A stretch of 64,000 nt of DNA from Planctomycetota bacterium. GTDB taxonomy: Bacteria > Planctomycetota > E44-bin39. The stretch lies in NCBI GenBank assembly GCA_004376375.1, contig SOJX01000118.1:26196-90195 (forward strand), read 5' to 3'. The position numbers and the translations under genes were made by a program. Under the pieces are notes generated by a model. The model did not search any database and was not told where the DNA came from. It saw nothing but the letters and a program-made list of their open reading frames with translations. Position 1 is the stretch's first letter; every line of letters begins with the position of its first letter. This document shows positions 1 to 8,734 of this stretch, piece after piece.

Positions 1-612
1 ATCCCTACCCGTCGCACAAAACCCAGCGCAGATTTCCGGGCCGTGCGGGCCCGCTCCAGAAAAGCATACTCAAATAAGTGCAGCGAAGTCTTTGAAATCC
101 TTGCCTGGGCACGCGTCTGCAGCGAGCCGTCCCATCCCTCTTCACAGCTGCCCAGCGTTACGCGCTACGTTCTTTCTTCAGAGAACAAGCACGTTGCCAC
201 AATATGGGCGTATGAACTGCGGGAGCGTGGCGGTTTCAAGTACTGGATAAAGACGGCAAAAGGCCGTTTCCTGGAATATGATCCCAACAGCCCCAAAGCC
301 AAGGCCGCCCGCCTTGCCCGAAACAACCGCGCCCCGAACATAAAAGTCGGAAGCGTAATCAGAACCGATTATACCCATATCGAGTTTCATGGTGAGGCGA
401 CTGAGTTTATCTCGAATGCTTTCCTTGCGTATAATTGGGGAAAGAAAGGCGCCGCTCCGGGTAACCTCGGCGAAGGTGTCCAGGTATACCAGGGCGAGGA
501 GCTATACGGCACTGTCTGGATCAAGGGCCACACCGTTTACTTCAAGGCCCCAAACGGCGAGATATTTGTCTATCAGAATAAAGAACAGGAAGAAGAGAAG
601 GATGAAGGATAA
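1..612 (+). CDS. hypothetical protein, 5' end outside the window
   Basis: The frame is open from base 1 with no stop before 610-612, and the first possible start inside the window is GTG at 43, so the gene probably begins upstream. I do not recognise the family. The C-terminal half reads as short beta strands ending in an acidic, charged tail (KEQEEEKDEG). There is no signal peptide or membrane segment in the visible part. The last residues and the TAA stop lie inside a 7-base-period repeat (597-638), so the native C-terminus may have been altered by the repeat. It is convergent with fixX and separated from it only by the array and its inverted partner. Codon use looks ordinary, but no function can be given. 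Confidence 0.55.
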   Translation: MPTRRTKPSADFRAVRARSRKAYSNKCSEVFEILAWARVCSEPSHPSSQLPSVTRYVLSSENKHVATIWAYELRERGGFKYWIKTAKGRFLEYDPNSPKAKAARLARNNRAPNIKVGSVIRTDYTHIEFHGEATEFISNAFLAYNWGKKGAAPGNLGEGVQVYQGEELYGTVWIKGHTVYFKAPNGEIFVYQNKEQEEEKDEG

Positions 613-686
613 AGGATGAATTATGAATTATGAAAATTAATATTTCTTTATTTCATAATTCATCCTTCATACTTCATACTTTCTTC
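597..686. repeat. 7-base-period inverted array (tgaagga type)
   Basis: Left arm 597-638 is a run of heptamers (gaaggat, gaaggat, aaaggat, gaattat, gaattat, gaaaatt). Right arm 652-686 is the complementary type (ttcataa, ttcatcc, ttcatac, ttcatac, tttcttc). The arms can fold into one hairpin between the convergent genes at 1-612 and 687-962. The left arm carries the stop codon of the upstream gene. The same consensus recurs at 8735-9009 and 28731-28820. Confidence 0.85.
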
Positions 687-962
687 CTATCCATACCTGT
701 ACTGCACGCCGAAACGGCCTCCCGGATACCGCCACTTCAGCGCGCCCCGCGGGCAAGCAATCAGGCACGTTCCGCACTCCAGGCAGCCGGAAAACTCGAC
801 CGTTATTTCGCCGGTCTCCGCGTTCTTCTCGTAAAGCGCTGCCGGACAAACAAACAGGCATGCTCTGAGTGAGCACTCCCTGCACTTCTCCTGGTCGATG
901 TTGATGTGGCTTTCCTCATCGTTGCGAACGCGGTTCAGCGCAAGTTTTTCCTTCACGTCCAT
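687..962 (-). CDS. fixX: FixX ferredoxin-like protein
   Basis: This 91-residue ferredoxin-like protein should carry electrons within the FixABCX electron-transfer complex at the membrane. It has a C-x2-C-x4-C-x3-C-P motif in the middle (KCRECSLRACLFVCP) and a classic C-x2-C-x2-C-x3-C-P motif near the end (CLECGTCLIACP), enough for one or two iron-sulfur clusters. Length fits FixX. It is the last gene of the cluster and starts 6 bases after fixC ends, so translation is probably coupled. Together with FixC it corresponds to the two parts of the mitochondrial ETF:quinone oxidoreductase. Confidence 0.9.
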   Translation of the reverse strand: MDVKEKLALNRVRNDEESHINIDQEKCRECSLRACLFVCPAALYEKNAETGEITVEFSGCLECGTCLIACPRGALKWRYPGGRFGVQYRYG

Positions 963-968
963 CTGTGC

Positions 969-2276
969 TCAAACCTTTCTCATCCGCCACCAGTCTTTAA
1001 AACCGCGCCAGTTCACGAAGTACTTGCGAATAAGCGGCCATGCGGTCCTGTAAAGCGCCTCCTTCTCACCGCCGACGGAAAACAGGGCACGAAGCACTTC
1101 GGCGGCGCCTTCAGGATAATCAGTATACAGGCGCGGGTTTGAAAGCACTTCCGTCATACGCGAGAACTTTGTAATCTCTTCAACAACCGATTTACGAATT
1201 GTATCGACGTAAGCTTCACGCAATGCCGCACGTGAAAAATCGCTTTTCTCCCGGCAGGCGATGACGGCGCTCGCGGCCGCTTCGCCGGATATCAGGGCGA
1301 AATCCATGCCCCGGACCGTTATCCCGAGATTGAGGGCAAATCCGGCAGCGTCACCTGCAACAATCAACCCGTCGGAGACGAGTTTGCTTTCATCAATTTG
1401 AGGTGCTTCAGGAATCACGTGCGCGGCGTACTCAATAACTTTTGCGCCGGAGGTTAATCGCTTAACCTCAGGATGAGACTTGAACCGCTCGAAAAGGTCG
1501 GGAAGCTTCGGACCGTTTTCCAGTTCAGCATAACCGCCGATCCCGACGACGATGCCAAGCGAAAGCGAATCTTTGTTCGTATAACAGAAGCCGCCCCCCA
1601 GCAGCCCGTGTCCGGTAATATCGCCCGCGAACAACCGTGCGGCGCCTTCATTCTCCGCCAGACAGAACCTGTCCTCGATCCGCCCGGAATCGAGCTCAAG
1701 AATTTCTTTCGCCGCCACCGCGTAACGCTTCGGTTCAAAGCCTTCTCGCAGCCCGGCCTCCCCGGCCATGAAAGACAGAACGCCGTCCGCCGCGACGACT
1801 ACCGGCGCGCCGATCTCCTCGCCCGCTTCGGTCTTGACGCCGATTATCTTTTGACCATCCTTTAGAAGTTCTATCACACGCGATTGGGGGACGATAAACG
1901 CGCCAAGCTCGGTCGCTTTCTCGCCCAGCCATGCGTCCAGTTTTGAACGCAGAACCGTTACGGAATGCGGCGGATCGACTTGTGTTTTTTCGTCGAGAAA
2001 ATCAATCGAGGTCGCGGCATCATCTGCAAGCAGCGTTATCGTTTCACGCCTGACCGCGCGTTCGAAAGGGGCGCCTTTGAACAGTTTCGCCGTTTTTTCA
2101 GCATGCGCTCGGACCGGCTCGAGGTAAAGCCGCCCGCCTGAGACGTTCTTTGCACCGGGGGCGTCGCCCCGCTCGAGAACGAGCACCTGTTTCTCCGGAT
2201 CGGCTTCGGCCAGCCGGCAAGCGCATGCAAGGCCGGCAAGTCCTGCTCCGATAATTATTGTATCAACCTGGTCCAT
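969..2276 (-). CDS. fixC: FixC, electron-transfer flavoprotein:quinone oxidoreductase
   Basis: The 435-residue flavoprotein would pass electrons from the FixAB flavoprotein to the quinone pool. The N-terminus has the Rossmann FAD fingerprint (IIIGAGLAGLACACRLAE) followed by the acidic end of strand 2 (VLVLERG). A second FAD contact, VAGDAAGFALNLGITVRG, lies around residues 305-322 and is typical of the ETF-QO family. The C-terminal region (GGEKEALYRTAWPLI, about 400-414) has the amphipathic character expected for membrane association. It sits between fixB (43-base gap) and fixX (6-base gap). The order fixA-B-C-X behind an acyl-CoA dehydrogenase suggests fatty or amino-acid-derived acyl-CoA oxidation linked to quinone, possibly bifurcating as in nitrogen-fixing bacteria. 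Confidence 0.93.
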   Translation of the reverse strand: MDQVDTIIIGAGLAGLACACRLAEADPEKQVLVLERGDAPGAKNVSGGRLYLEPVRAHAEKTAKLFKGAPFERAVRRETITLLADDAATSIDFLDEKTQVDPPHSVTVLRSKLDAWLGEKATELGAFIVPQSRVIELLKDGQKIIGVKTEAGEEIGAPVVVAADGVLSFMAGEAGLREGFEPKRYAVAAKEILELDSGRIEDRFCLAENEGAARLFAGDITGHGLLGGGFCYTNKDSLSLGIVVGIGGYAELENGPKLPDLFERFKSHPEVKRLTSGAKVIEYAAHVIPEAPQIDESKLVSDGLIVAGDAAGFALNLGITVRGMDFALISGEAAASAVIACREKSDFSRAALREAYVDTIRKSVVEEITKFSRMTEVLSNPRLYTDYPEGAAEVLRALFSVGGEKEALYRTAWPLIRKYFVNWRGFKDWWRMRKV

Positions 2277-2319
2277 TCTTTTTCTTGGCGGAAAAATGCC
2301 CTGCTTGCCACAAAGGCGA

Positions 2320-3261
2320 TTATGCGCTTTTGATTGCTTCGGTCAGCGCTGGAATGACCTGAAGTGCATCGCCGACGATTCCGTAGTCGGCGTATTTGAA
2401 AATCGGCGCATCTGGGTCGGAGTTGATTGCAACGACAACCTGTGCGCGGTCGATGCCGAGAATGTGGTGAATCTGCCCTGAGATGCCGACGGCGAAATAA
2501 AGTTTCGGCGCGACAGATTTGCCCGACTTGCCCACCTGTTCTTCGTAGGGCCGCCATTTGGCATCCACCACAGCGCGGCTTGCGCCGACCGCAACCGCGC
2601 CTCCGGTTGCATTTGCGAGCGTGCCGGCCAGTTCTTCGAGAACGGCGAAGTTATCAGCACTCTTCAGCCCCCGTCCGCCCGCGACAACTATATCGCCCTC
2701 TGTCACATCGACGCGCCTGTCTTCCGCTGCCCGGTCTGAAGACAGCACTTCGATTCCTTTCGATTCCACGGCGGCCTGTTCGATAATTTCTCCGCTTACC
2801 CCGGGCGGGTCGGAAGCGGCAAAAACATGCGCACGCACAGAAACCACAATCGGCCGGTCGGGCTCAAACGCGAAAGTACCGGCTGCCTTCCCGCCGAGCA
2901 TGGGCCGCTCCGCAACGAGCACGCCTGCTTCAACACGGAGCGCCGTGCAATCGCCCAGATAACAGCCTGCCGAAGCCGCGGCCAGATATGGTAGAAGGTC
3001 GCGCGCCAGAGGGCTGGAACCGGCAAGTACGACCGCTGCATCCTCCGGCAGCGGTGTGGGAATCAGTCCGGCGTTCGTAAGATGTACGACGTGCGTCACA
3101 TACTTCGCAGCTTCGGACGCCGCATCGGCATTAGTCGCGACCGCCGCGGCGGTTAATCCCAATTCACCGGCAATCCCCCGCGCAGCGGAAAGCACTTCTC
3201 TCGAAACGCTTCTTATCTCGCCGCCGTTGCTTTCTACAATTACGTACAGTTTATCCGGCAT
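2320..3261 (-). CDS. fixB: FixB / electron transfer flavoprotein alpha subunit
   Basis: This 313-residue ETF alpha-type subunit binds FAD in its C-terminal domain. The FAD motif is clear at about residues 245-300 (LYFAVGISGQIHHILG and NSDPDAPIFKYADYGIVGD). The N-terminal half is the ETF alpha/beta fold domain (YVIVESNGGEI start). It forms a heterodimer with FixA, encoded 9 bases upstream in the operon. The ATG at 3261 is preceded by a GAGGAA ribosome-binding site. Whether it is a bifurcating (Fix-type) or simple ETF cannot be decided by eye, but linkage to fixC and fixX favours the Fix type. Confidence 0.92.
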   Translation of the reverse strand: MPDKLYVIVESNGGEIRSVSREVLSAARGIAGELGLTAAAVATNADAASEAAKYVTHVVHLTNAGLIPTPLPEDAAVVLAGSSPLARDLLPYLAAASAGCYLGDCTALRVEAGVLVAERPMLGGKAAGTFAFEPDRPIVVSVRAHVFAASDPPGVSGEIIEQAAVESKGIEVLSSDRAAEDRRVDVTEGDIVVAGGRGLKSADNFAVLEELAGTLANATGGAVAVGASRAVVDAKWRPYEEQVGKSGKSVAPKLYFAVGISGQIHHILGIDRAQVVVAINSDPDAPIFKYADYGIVGDALQVIPALTEAIKSA

Positions 3262-3270
3262 CTGTTTTCC

Positions 3271-4059
3271 TCAGAGTGCCTGACGCTCTTCGCGAAGGCG
3301 CCTGACCAGCTCGGCAGCCGCGTCGGCCGGCTCACCCTCGATAATGCTGATGCTGCGCGCCTTGTCGGGCACGGTAAACGAAACCGGTTTCACGGTCGAT
3401 ATGATAGCATCCGCCTGAATCTTGAGAGCGGCGAGGTCCATCGCGTCAATTTTCGCGCGGGCGGCCTTCATGACTTTCATAACCTGTGGCTGGCGGGGCT
3501 CGTTCAAGCCTTTTTCAGCCGAAAGCAGCGCCGGTAATTCGCACTTTATTTCGCGCTCCGCGCCGTCGCGCTTCTGTTTTACGCGAATGCTTCCTTCTTC
3601 CGCCTTTACCGAGGTGACTGCCGTCACAAACGGGATTTCCAGAAGCGCGGCTGTCATCACCCCGACCGCGGCGGCATCATCGTCAAGCGCCTGCTTGCCG
3701 CAGAGAATCAAGTCGAACCCGAGATGCTTTGCAACAGCGGCCAGGACGCGTGCAACGCTGAGAGAATCAGTAAAAACATCTGTAACAACGGGAGCGAGCG
3801 CTTCATCCCAGATTCTGAAAACAGAATCAGCTCCCAGCGCAAGGCAGGTACGCAGAACTTCACCGGCGCGCTCCGGGCCGACCGTAACGGCCGTCACAGT
3901 TCCGCCGTGCTTCTCCTTCAGCCTGAGCGCTTCTTCAACGGCAAGTGTGTCGAAAAAGCTCATCTCGAACTTTTCCTCGACCTTGAGCGAGGAATCGTCC
4001 AACGCCTCGACCAGCGCCTCGGTGTCGGGAACCTGTTTGACGAAGACCAGGATTTTCAT
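3271..4059 (-). CDS. fixA: FixA / electron transfer flavoprotein beta subunit
   Basis: The 262-residue ETF beta-type subunit starts with the usual MKILVFVKQVPDT. The AMP/FAD-binding loop is visible as LILCGKQALDDDAAAVGVM around residues 112-130, and GADSVFRIWD lies near 78-87. In Fix-type complexes the beta subunit holds the bifurcating FAD. The ATG at 4059 is chosen because GGGG lies about 10 bases upstream; an in-frame ATG at 4068 adds three residues and cannot be excluded. The acyl-CoA dehydrogenase gene ends at 4076, so the two are certainly co-transcribed. Confidence 0.92.
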   Translation of the reverse strand: MKILVFVKQVPDTEALVEALDDSSLKVEEKFEMSFFDTLAVEEALRLKEKHGGTVTAVTVGPERAGEVLRTCLALGADSVFRIWDEALAPVVTDVFTDSLSVARVLAAVAKHLGFDLILCGKQALDDDAAAVGVMTAALLEIPFVTAVTSVKAEEGSIRVKQKRDGAEREIKCELPALLSAEKGLNEPRQPQVMKVMKAARAKIDAMDLAALKIQADAIISTVKPVSFTVPDKARSISIIEGEPADAAAELVRRLREERQAL

Positions 4060-4075
4060 TTGCCGCATCCCCGTT

Positions 4076-5224
4076 TTACAACCTGCCGATGTAACGCGAG
4101 CCGAGGAAGTTCTTCAATACTTCGTGCGTGCCGCCGCCGTACAGCAGAAACCGCGCGTCGCGGAAATACCGCTGCACCGGGTACTCCTGCGCAAACGCGT
4201 TTCCGCCGTAGATACGCGTCGCCTCGTCGACGGCTTTCAGGCACATCTCGGTCGCGAACATCTTGGCCATCGCCGCCTCGTTCCCGCACGGAATTTTGTT
4301 CTGTATCATCCATGCAACTTTCTGGACAAGGAGTTTCGCAGCCTCGAACTCGGTCCAGCATTCGCCGAACTTGGAGCGGATAAGCTGATACTTCCCTATA
4401 ACCTTTCCAAACGCCTCCCTTACCCTTGCGTATTCTCTCGCATCCTCCAGCGCGGCCCGCGCGAGGCCGAGGGCAAGAGCGGCGGTCATAAGGCGGATTT
4501 CCTCGAGCACCTCCTGCATGTACTCCATACCCTTGTTCACTTCTTCACCGAGCAGGTGGTCGGCAGGCAGGCGAACGTCATTAAAAATAATTTCGCCGGT
4601 CACGGTTCCGCGCGCGCCCAGCTTGTGAAGAACCTGGCCGTATGTGAATCCTTCCATGCCTTTTTCGACAAGAAAGAAATTCAGGCCCTTCGTTTTGAGC
4701 GCGGGATCGGTCGTTGCAAGGACGGTCACGAAATCAGCGATCGGGCCGTTCGTAATCCACATCTTCTTGCCGTTCAGAATCCACTCGTCTCCGTCCTGTT
4801 TCGCAATCGTCCGGGTGCCCGTGATATCGGAGCCGGATGTTTCCTCCGTAAACGCGATGCAGCTGATTTTTTCGCCGCGGATGGCCGGCTTGAACAACCG
4901 CTCGATAATGTCTTCGGAGCCGAAGCGATGAAGGAAGTGCGTGCCCATCAGGCACTGCATCATGGCCGCGGTGGCGAAACCGAAAGAGCCGTGTGCCATT
5001 TCCTCGATGAATATGGCGAACGTCTGCGTATCAACGTCCATCCCGCCGACGTCCTCGGGGTAACGCAGACCGTAATAACCGAGCCCGCCGACCTCCCGGA
5101 AAAGGTCATGGTCGAAATCGTCGGATTCGTCGAGCGCCTCCGCCTTCGGCTCCACGACCTTTTCGACCATGTCGGCAACGACTTTCTGGAAAAACTTCTG
5201 CTCCTCAGTATAAGCGAAGTCCAT
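4076..5224 (-). CDS. acyl-CoA dehydrogenase
   Basis: The 382-residue enzyme is a full-length acyl-CoA dehydrogenase, a flavoprotein that oxidises an acyl-CoA to the enoyl-CoA and gives electrons to ETF. Family signatures include CIAFTEETSGSDITGTRT (about 118-135, FAD and substrate contact), WILNGKKMWITNG (about 146-158) and RIYGGNAFAQEYPVQRYFRD near the C-terminus. The usual C-terminal catalytic Glu (YEGT motif) is replaced by YGGGTHE, and the helix-G position used by LCAD/IVD reads EEIR, so the base could not be placed with confidence. It heads the fixABCX operon (17 bases or fewer to fixA) and is the most likely electron donor to it. Substrate chain type is unknown. Confidence 0.9.
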   Translation of the reverse strand: MDFAYTEEQKFFQKVVADMVEKVVEPKAEALDESDDFDHDLFREVGGLGYYGLRYPEDVGGMDVDTQTFAIFIEEMAHGSFGFATAAMMQCLMGTHFLHRFGSEDIIERLFKPAIRGEKISCIAFTEETSGSDITGTRTIAKQDGDEWILNGKKMWITNGPIADFVTVLATTDPALKTKGLNFFLVEKGMEGFTYGQVLHKLGARGTVTGEIIFNDVRLPADHLLGEEVNKGMEYMQEVLEEIRLMTAALALGLARAALEDAREYARVREAFGKVIGKYQLIRSKFGECWTEFEAAKLLVQKVAWMIQNKIPCGNEAAMAKMFATEMCLKAVDEATRIYGGNAFAQEYPVQRYFRDARFLLYGGGTHEVLKNFLGSRYIGRL

Positions 5225-5283
5225 GTTGCGTTCTCCGTTTGAAGGCTATACGTAAAACAAAGTGATTTCTGTTTTGGAGAATG

Positions 5284-6549
5284 CTATTCTTCAAGAACGA
5301 TTCGCGCATGTTTTTTCTTTCCAAGGCGCAGCATAATCTGGCCGCCTTCCAGGTCGTCGGCCGTAAGTTTCACGTCAATATCATCAACGCGCCTGCCGTT
5401 TACGTAAGCGCCGCCCTGGCCAATCATTCTACGAGCATCGGAGTTGGATTTCGCAAGACCGGACCTGGCAAACGCTTCGACTATCCAGAAACCAGCATTG
5501 AGTTGCTCGCTTTTTATCGACAGAATCGGCAGCGAATCACCTGCTTCAGCACCGGCTCCGAAAACCGAACGCGCAGTAGACAGCGCCTCGTCAGCCTCTT
5601 TCTCGCCATGCACGAACTTTGTAAGCTCGTAAGCAAGTTTTTCCTTGAACGGATTGAGCTTGGCGCCTTTCACGTTTTCCGCCCGCGCAATCTCATCAAG
5701 CGGTAGAAAAGTGAAAATCTTAAGAAACCGGACCACGTCCGCATCTTCGGTGTTGCGCCAGTACTGGTAGAAATCGTAAGGACTGGTCATGTCGGCTTCC
5801 AGCCACACGGCGCCGGCTTCCGTCTTGCCCATTTTCGACCCGCTTGCCGTCTCCAGAAGCGGGAAGGTCAGGCCGTAAGCCTGCCCGCCGCCCTCGCGCC
5901 GGATAAGCTCGATGCCGGCCACGATATTTCCCCACTGGTCGGAGCCGCCCATCTGCATCACGCACCGCCAGGGTGGAATGATATTCTTGGAATCGCCCTG
6001 GAAAAGGCGGAGGAAATCAAAGGCCTGCAGAAGCTGGTAGTTGAACTCGATAAAGGAAAGGCCTTCCTCGCGCTCCAGGCGAATCTTGATACTCTCATGC
6101 GAAAGCATCCGGTTGATGGAAAAATGCCTGCCGATGGTCCGTAGAAACTCCACGTAATTAAGCGGTTCCAGCCAGGTCGCGTTATCGATCCAGATTCCCT
6201 TCTGGCCCTCCGTGTCGATCATGCGCCCGATCTGCTCGCGGATTGCCTCGACGTTCTGCCGTATTTCCTGGCGGTTGAGTATCTGCCGCGTCTCCGTTTT
6301 TCCCGAGGGATCGCCGACCAGAGTCGTGCCGCCGCCGATAACGGCCACCGTACGGTGGCCCGCGTTCTGGAGATGCTTGAGGGCGATTATCGGAATCAGA
6401 CTCCCGCAATGCAGGGACTTCGCAGTGCAATCGAAACCGATATACGTCGTCACCGGCTCGTCGCCGTCGAGCATTGATCGAACCGCGCCCGGGTCCGTGC
6501 AGTTGTCGATAAGGCCGCGGGTTTCAAGTTCTTCGTAAAGCTTTCCCAC
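5284..6549 (-). CDS. tyrS: tyrosyl-tRNA synthetase
   Basis: This class I synthetase (421 residues) charges tRNA-Tyr in the cytoplasm. The HIGH-like motif reads LHCGSLIP near residues 46-53, the KMSKS-like loop is KMGKT near residue 240, and a C-terminal S4 RNA-binding domain begins around residue 355 (ARSGLAKSNSDARRMI). Length matches bacterial TyrS. The start is GTG and shares its G with the TAG stop of the upstream flavoprotein gene (TAGTG), a one-base overlap that implies translational coupling. A ribosome-binding site AAAGGAAAG lies just before. No T-box leader is visible. Confidence 0.95.
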   Translation of the reverse strand: MGKLYEELETRGLIDNCTDPGAVRSMLDGDEPVTTYIGFDCTAKSLHCGSLIPIIALKHLQNAGHRTVAVIGGGTTLVGDPSGKTETRQILNRQEIRQNVEAIREQIGRMIDTEGQKGIWIDNATWLEPLNYVEFLRTIGRHFSINRMLSHESIKIRLEREEGLSFIEFNYQLLQAFDFLRLFQGDSKNIIPPWRCVMQMGGSDQWGNIVAGIELIRREGGGQAYGLTFPLLETASGSKMGKTEAGAVWLEADMTSPYDFYQYWRNTEDADVVRFLKIFTFLPLDEIARAENVKGAKLNPFKEKLAYELTKFVHGEKEADEALSTARSVFGAGAEAGDSLPILSIKSEQLNAGFWIVEAFARSGLAKSNSDARRMIGQGGAYVNGRRVDDIDVKLTADDLEGGQIMLRLGKKKHARIVLEE

Positions 6550-7175
6550 TATTTCTTTCCTTTCTGAAAAGGCCGCTTTTCTTTTGCAATTGCCTGGGCG
6601 GCCTCCCTGACGAATAACTCCACCTGCTGAGCCACCTCCGCCTTAATATCATCAGGCTGTTCCATCCGGCGATAGGCGAGCATGTCCCGCTCCCGGAGAA
6701 GCTTTATGCCCAACGAATCGAGAAAATAATACATTGTCTGAAACAAGCCGTCAAACATACTCTTTCCTCTCGAGCCGCAAGTCGCAACGACAATAGCCCG
6801 ACTGATTCGGACGGGTATTTCCTCCCTGCGGACGTAGCGGCGGTTCCAGAACACCTGCGCCCTGTCAATAAACGACTTGAAGGCTCCCGGAGCGCCTGCA
6901 AAATAAACCGGCGTTCCGATATAGAGCAAGTCGGAGTCATTTATCACGTCATACATATTCTGAACGTCGTCCTTGTCTTTGAAAGCGCAATATCCCGTCT
7001 CTATGCATGAATCACAGTGCGTGCAGGGCATAACCTTTTTTTTAGAGGGAATCAGAGTATGAATCTCCATTTCCTCCGAAGACTGGTTGACCGCCCGCTC
7101 ACAGATTTCCAGAAACCGCGAAGTCACTCCACGCGGGCGTGGACTGCCGTTTATACAAGTTACCTTAATAGTCAT
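6549..7175 (-). CDS. iron-sulfur flavoprotein-like NAD(P)H-dependent FMN reductase
   Basis: The 208-residue protein has the flavodoxin-like fold of the NADPH-dependent FMN reductase family: the FMN phosphate loop INGSPRPRGVTS is at residues 9-20 and the TPVYFAGAPGAFKSFIDR loop is in the middle. Near residue 50 it carries a compact Cys motif, CTHCDSCIETGYC (C-x2-C-x2-C-x5-C). This is the arrangement of the iron-sulfur flavoprotein (Isf) family, where it binds a 4Fe-4S cluster. It probably works in low-potential electron transfer or oxidative-stress relief; the partner is unknown. It is transcribed from a well-formed promoter (7206-7234) with a short leader and a GGGGAG ribosome-binding site, and its stop overlaps the tyrS start by one base. 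Confidence 0.82.
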   Translation of the reverse strand: MTIKVTCINGSPRPRGVTSRFLEICERAVNQSSEEMEIHTLIPSKKKVMPCTHCDSCIETGYCAFKDKDDVQNMYDVINDSDLLYIGTPVYFAGAPGAFKSFIDRAQVFWNRRYVRREEIPVRISRAIVVATCGSRGKSMFDGLFQTMYYFLDSLGIKLLRERDMLAYRRMEQPDDIKAEVAQQVELFVREAAQAIAKEKRPFQKGKK

Positions 7176-7205
7176 TATGCACTCCCCGGAAAATTCGCGG
7201 ATACT

Positions 7206-7234
7206 ATAATAACGACCTTGAAACGATGCGGCAA
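7206..7234 (-). promoter_or_regulatory. sigma70-type promoter for the flavoprotein-tyrS unit
   Basis: On the minus strand TTGCCG (7234-7229) and TATTAT (7211-7206) are separated by exactly 17 bases. The predicted transcript starts about 25 bases before the ATG at 7175. The motifs are read directly; activity is inferred. Confidence 0.6.
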
Positions 7235-7303
7235 GCGATTTCAGGGATTTTCTTTGCCTGTAATCCGCGCAGCCGCAATAGCGCTCAAATAAGCATAATG
7301 TTC

Positions 7304-7330
7304 TTGACCAAATCGGGCCCGCGTGATAAT
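7304..7330 (+). promoter_or_regulatory. possible promoter for the PilT-like ATPase gene
   Basis: TTGACC (7304-7309) and GATAAT (7325-7330) are good hexamers, but the spacer is only 15 bases, shorter than usual. It lies 60 bases before the GTG at 7391. Confidence 0.35.
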
Positions 7331-7390
7331 TTATCGGTTTGAACGATCAGGCCAAGGAAAAGCCATCACCAGAGAGGAAAGGATTCGACA

Positions 7391-8725
7391 GTGGAAGAGA
7401 ATCTTTTCGGACAAATACTCCTTTCGAACAACTTTGTCCAGAAGCACGAACTCGAGCGCTGCGTCCAGATTCAGCAGGAATCCAATACGCCCAGGTTCCT
7501 GGGCGAGATTCTTATCGAGGAAGGCTACATCACTGAAAGCATTCTGAGAAACATCCTTTCCGTCCAGCGTCGGCGGATGAAGCTTTCCGAAACCGACGAC
7601 CCCGAAAAAAAGACCCACATCTCCCGCAAGGAGATGGAGCGAAAGCTGGCCGGTGCCGACATCTTCGGGTTTCTCAACCTGGTTCGCGAACTGGGCGCAA
7701 GCGACCTGTATCTCATCAGCGGCCTCACCCCGGCAATCAGGAGGCACGGCATACTCCTTGACCTCGAGGCCAATGAACTGACGGGCGAGCAGGTGCGCGA
7801 AATGGTTTTTAAAGTCATCCCTGAAAACCATCGCGACAAGTTCCTTCGCACAAACGACCTTGAGATTTCAGGCACACTTGAAGGCGGTTCCCGCTACCGC
7901 GTCAACATGTTCCGGGATTACTACGGCTACGGTGCGATCTTCAGGCTTTTTGCGCGCAAGATAATGACACTGGACGAACTGGGTTTCCCACCCGTGATAA
8001 AAAGCCTTGCAAGGCTGAACGTCGGACTCATCCTGGTCACCGGTCCTATTTCTTCGGGAAAAACAACGACCCTTACGGCACTGGTCGAGGAAATCAATCA
8101 GACCAGGCGCGGGCATATTGTCACGATCGAGCGGCCGATCGAAATTCTTTTCGAATCCCAGAGAGCTATTGTCACTCAGCGCGAAGTGGGAACTCATACA
8201 AGGTCTTTTGCGATTGCACTGCGCGCCGCGCTCCGTGAAGACCCCGATTTTATCGTCGTTTCAGAGCTCCGCGATCTCGAGACGATTGCGACGGCTATCC
8301 AGGCCGCGGAAACGGGACACCTCGTGCTTGGCACACTTCATACGGCTTCGGCCACCCGCACGTTGCACCGGGTAGTTGATGCATTTCCGGAGAACCAGCA
8401 GGCCCAGATACGGGGTATGCTGGCCGGCACACTGCGGGCCATTATATCTCAGCACCTTATTCCCCGCGGCGACGGGAAAGGGCGCACGCTTGCGCAGGAA
8501 ATCCTCCTCGCAAATCCGGCCGTTTCAAACCTTATACGCGAAAACAGAACCTACCAGATACCGAACGTTATCCAGACCGGGAAAAACGAAGGTATGGTCC
8601 TGATGGATGATACGCTCCTGAACCTCGTGGAGAAAGGCATAATAACTCTCGAAGAAGCGCTTATCCGCTGCGAGGACAATGAAAAGTTCAAGCACCTTGC
8701 CCTGGGAGAAATCATCAAGGAGTAA
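7391..8725 (+). CDS. PilT-like ATPase with N-terminal MshEN/GspE-N-type domain
   Basis: This 444-residue protein belongs to the PilT/GspE secretion ATPase family that drives type IV pilus dynamics. Residues 6-60 (ILLSNNFVQKHELERCV ... LGEILIEEGYIT) look like the MshEN/T2SSE N-terminal module, which true PilT proteins lack. The ATPase core follows, with Walker A GPISSGKTTT at 218-227. The Walker B region reads PDFIVVSELRD instead of the usual PDVILVGEMRD, and the His box GTLHTASATRT is present. The GTG start at 7391 is supported by AGGAAAGG 9 bases upstream. It is followed, after a repeat-filled gap, by a conventional PilT, so the two may form a retraction pair. The N-terminal module could sense cyclic di-GMP, as MshEN does, but the binding residues were not checked. 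Confidence 0.82.
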   Translation: MEENLFGQILLSNNFVQKHELERCVQIQQESNTPRFLGEILIEEGYITESILRNILSVQRRRMKLSETDDPEKKTHISRKEMERKLAGADIFGFLNLVRELGASDLYLISGLTPAIRRHGILLDLEANELTGEQVREMVFKVIPENHRDKFLRTNDLEISGTLEGGSRYRVNMFRDYYGYGAIFRLFARKIMTLDELGFPPVIKSLARLNVGLILVTGPISSGKTTTLTALVEEINQTRRGHIVTIERPIEILFESQRAIVTQREVGTHTRSFAIALRAALREDPDFIVVSELRDLETIATAIQAAETGHLVLGTLHTASATRTLHRVVDAFPENQQAQIRGMLAGTLRAIISQHLIPRGDGKGRTLAQEILLANPAVSNLIRENRTYQIPNVIQTGKNEGMVLMDDTLLNLVEKGIITLEEALIRCEDNEKFKHLALGEIIKE

Positions 8726-8734
8726 CAGTAAGAA

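Noticed and set aside
3422..5242. 606-codon open frame on the plus strand
   Set aside because: It lies antisense to fixA and the acyl-CoA dehydrogenase gene, has no known-protein character and is a GC-driven shadow.
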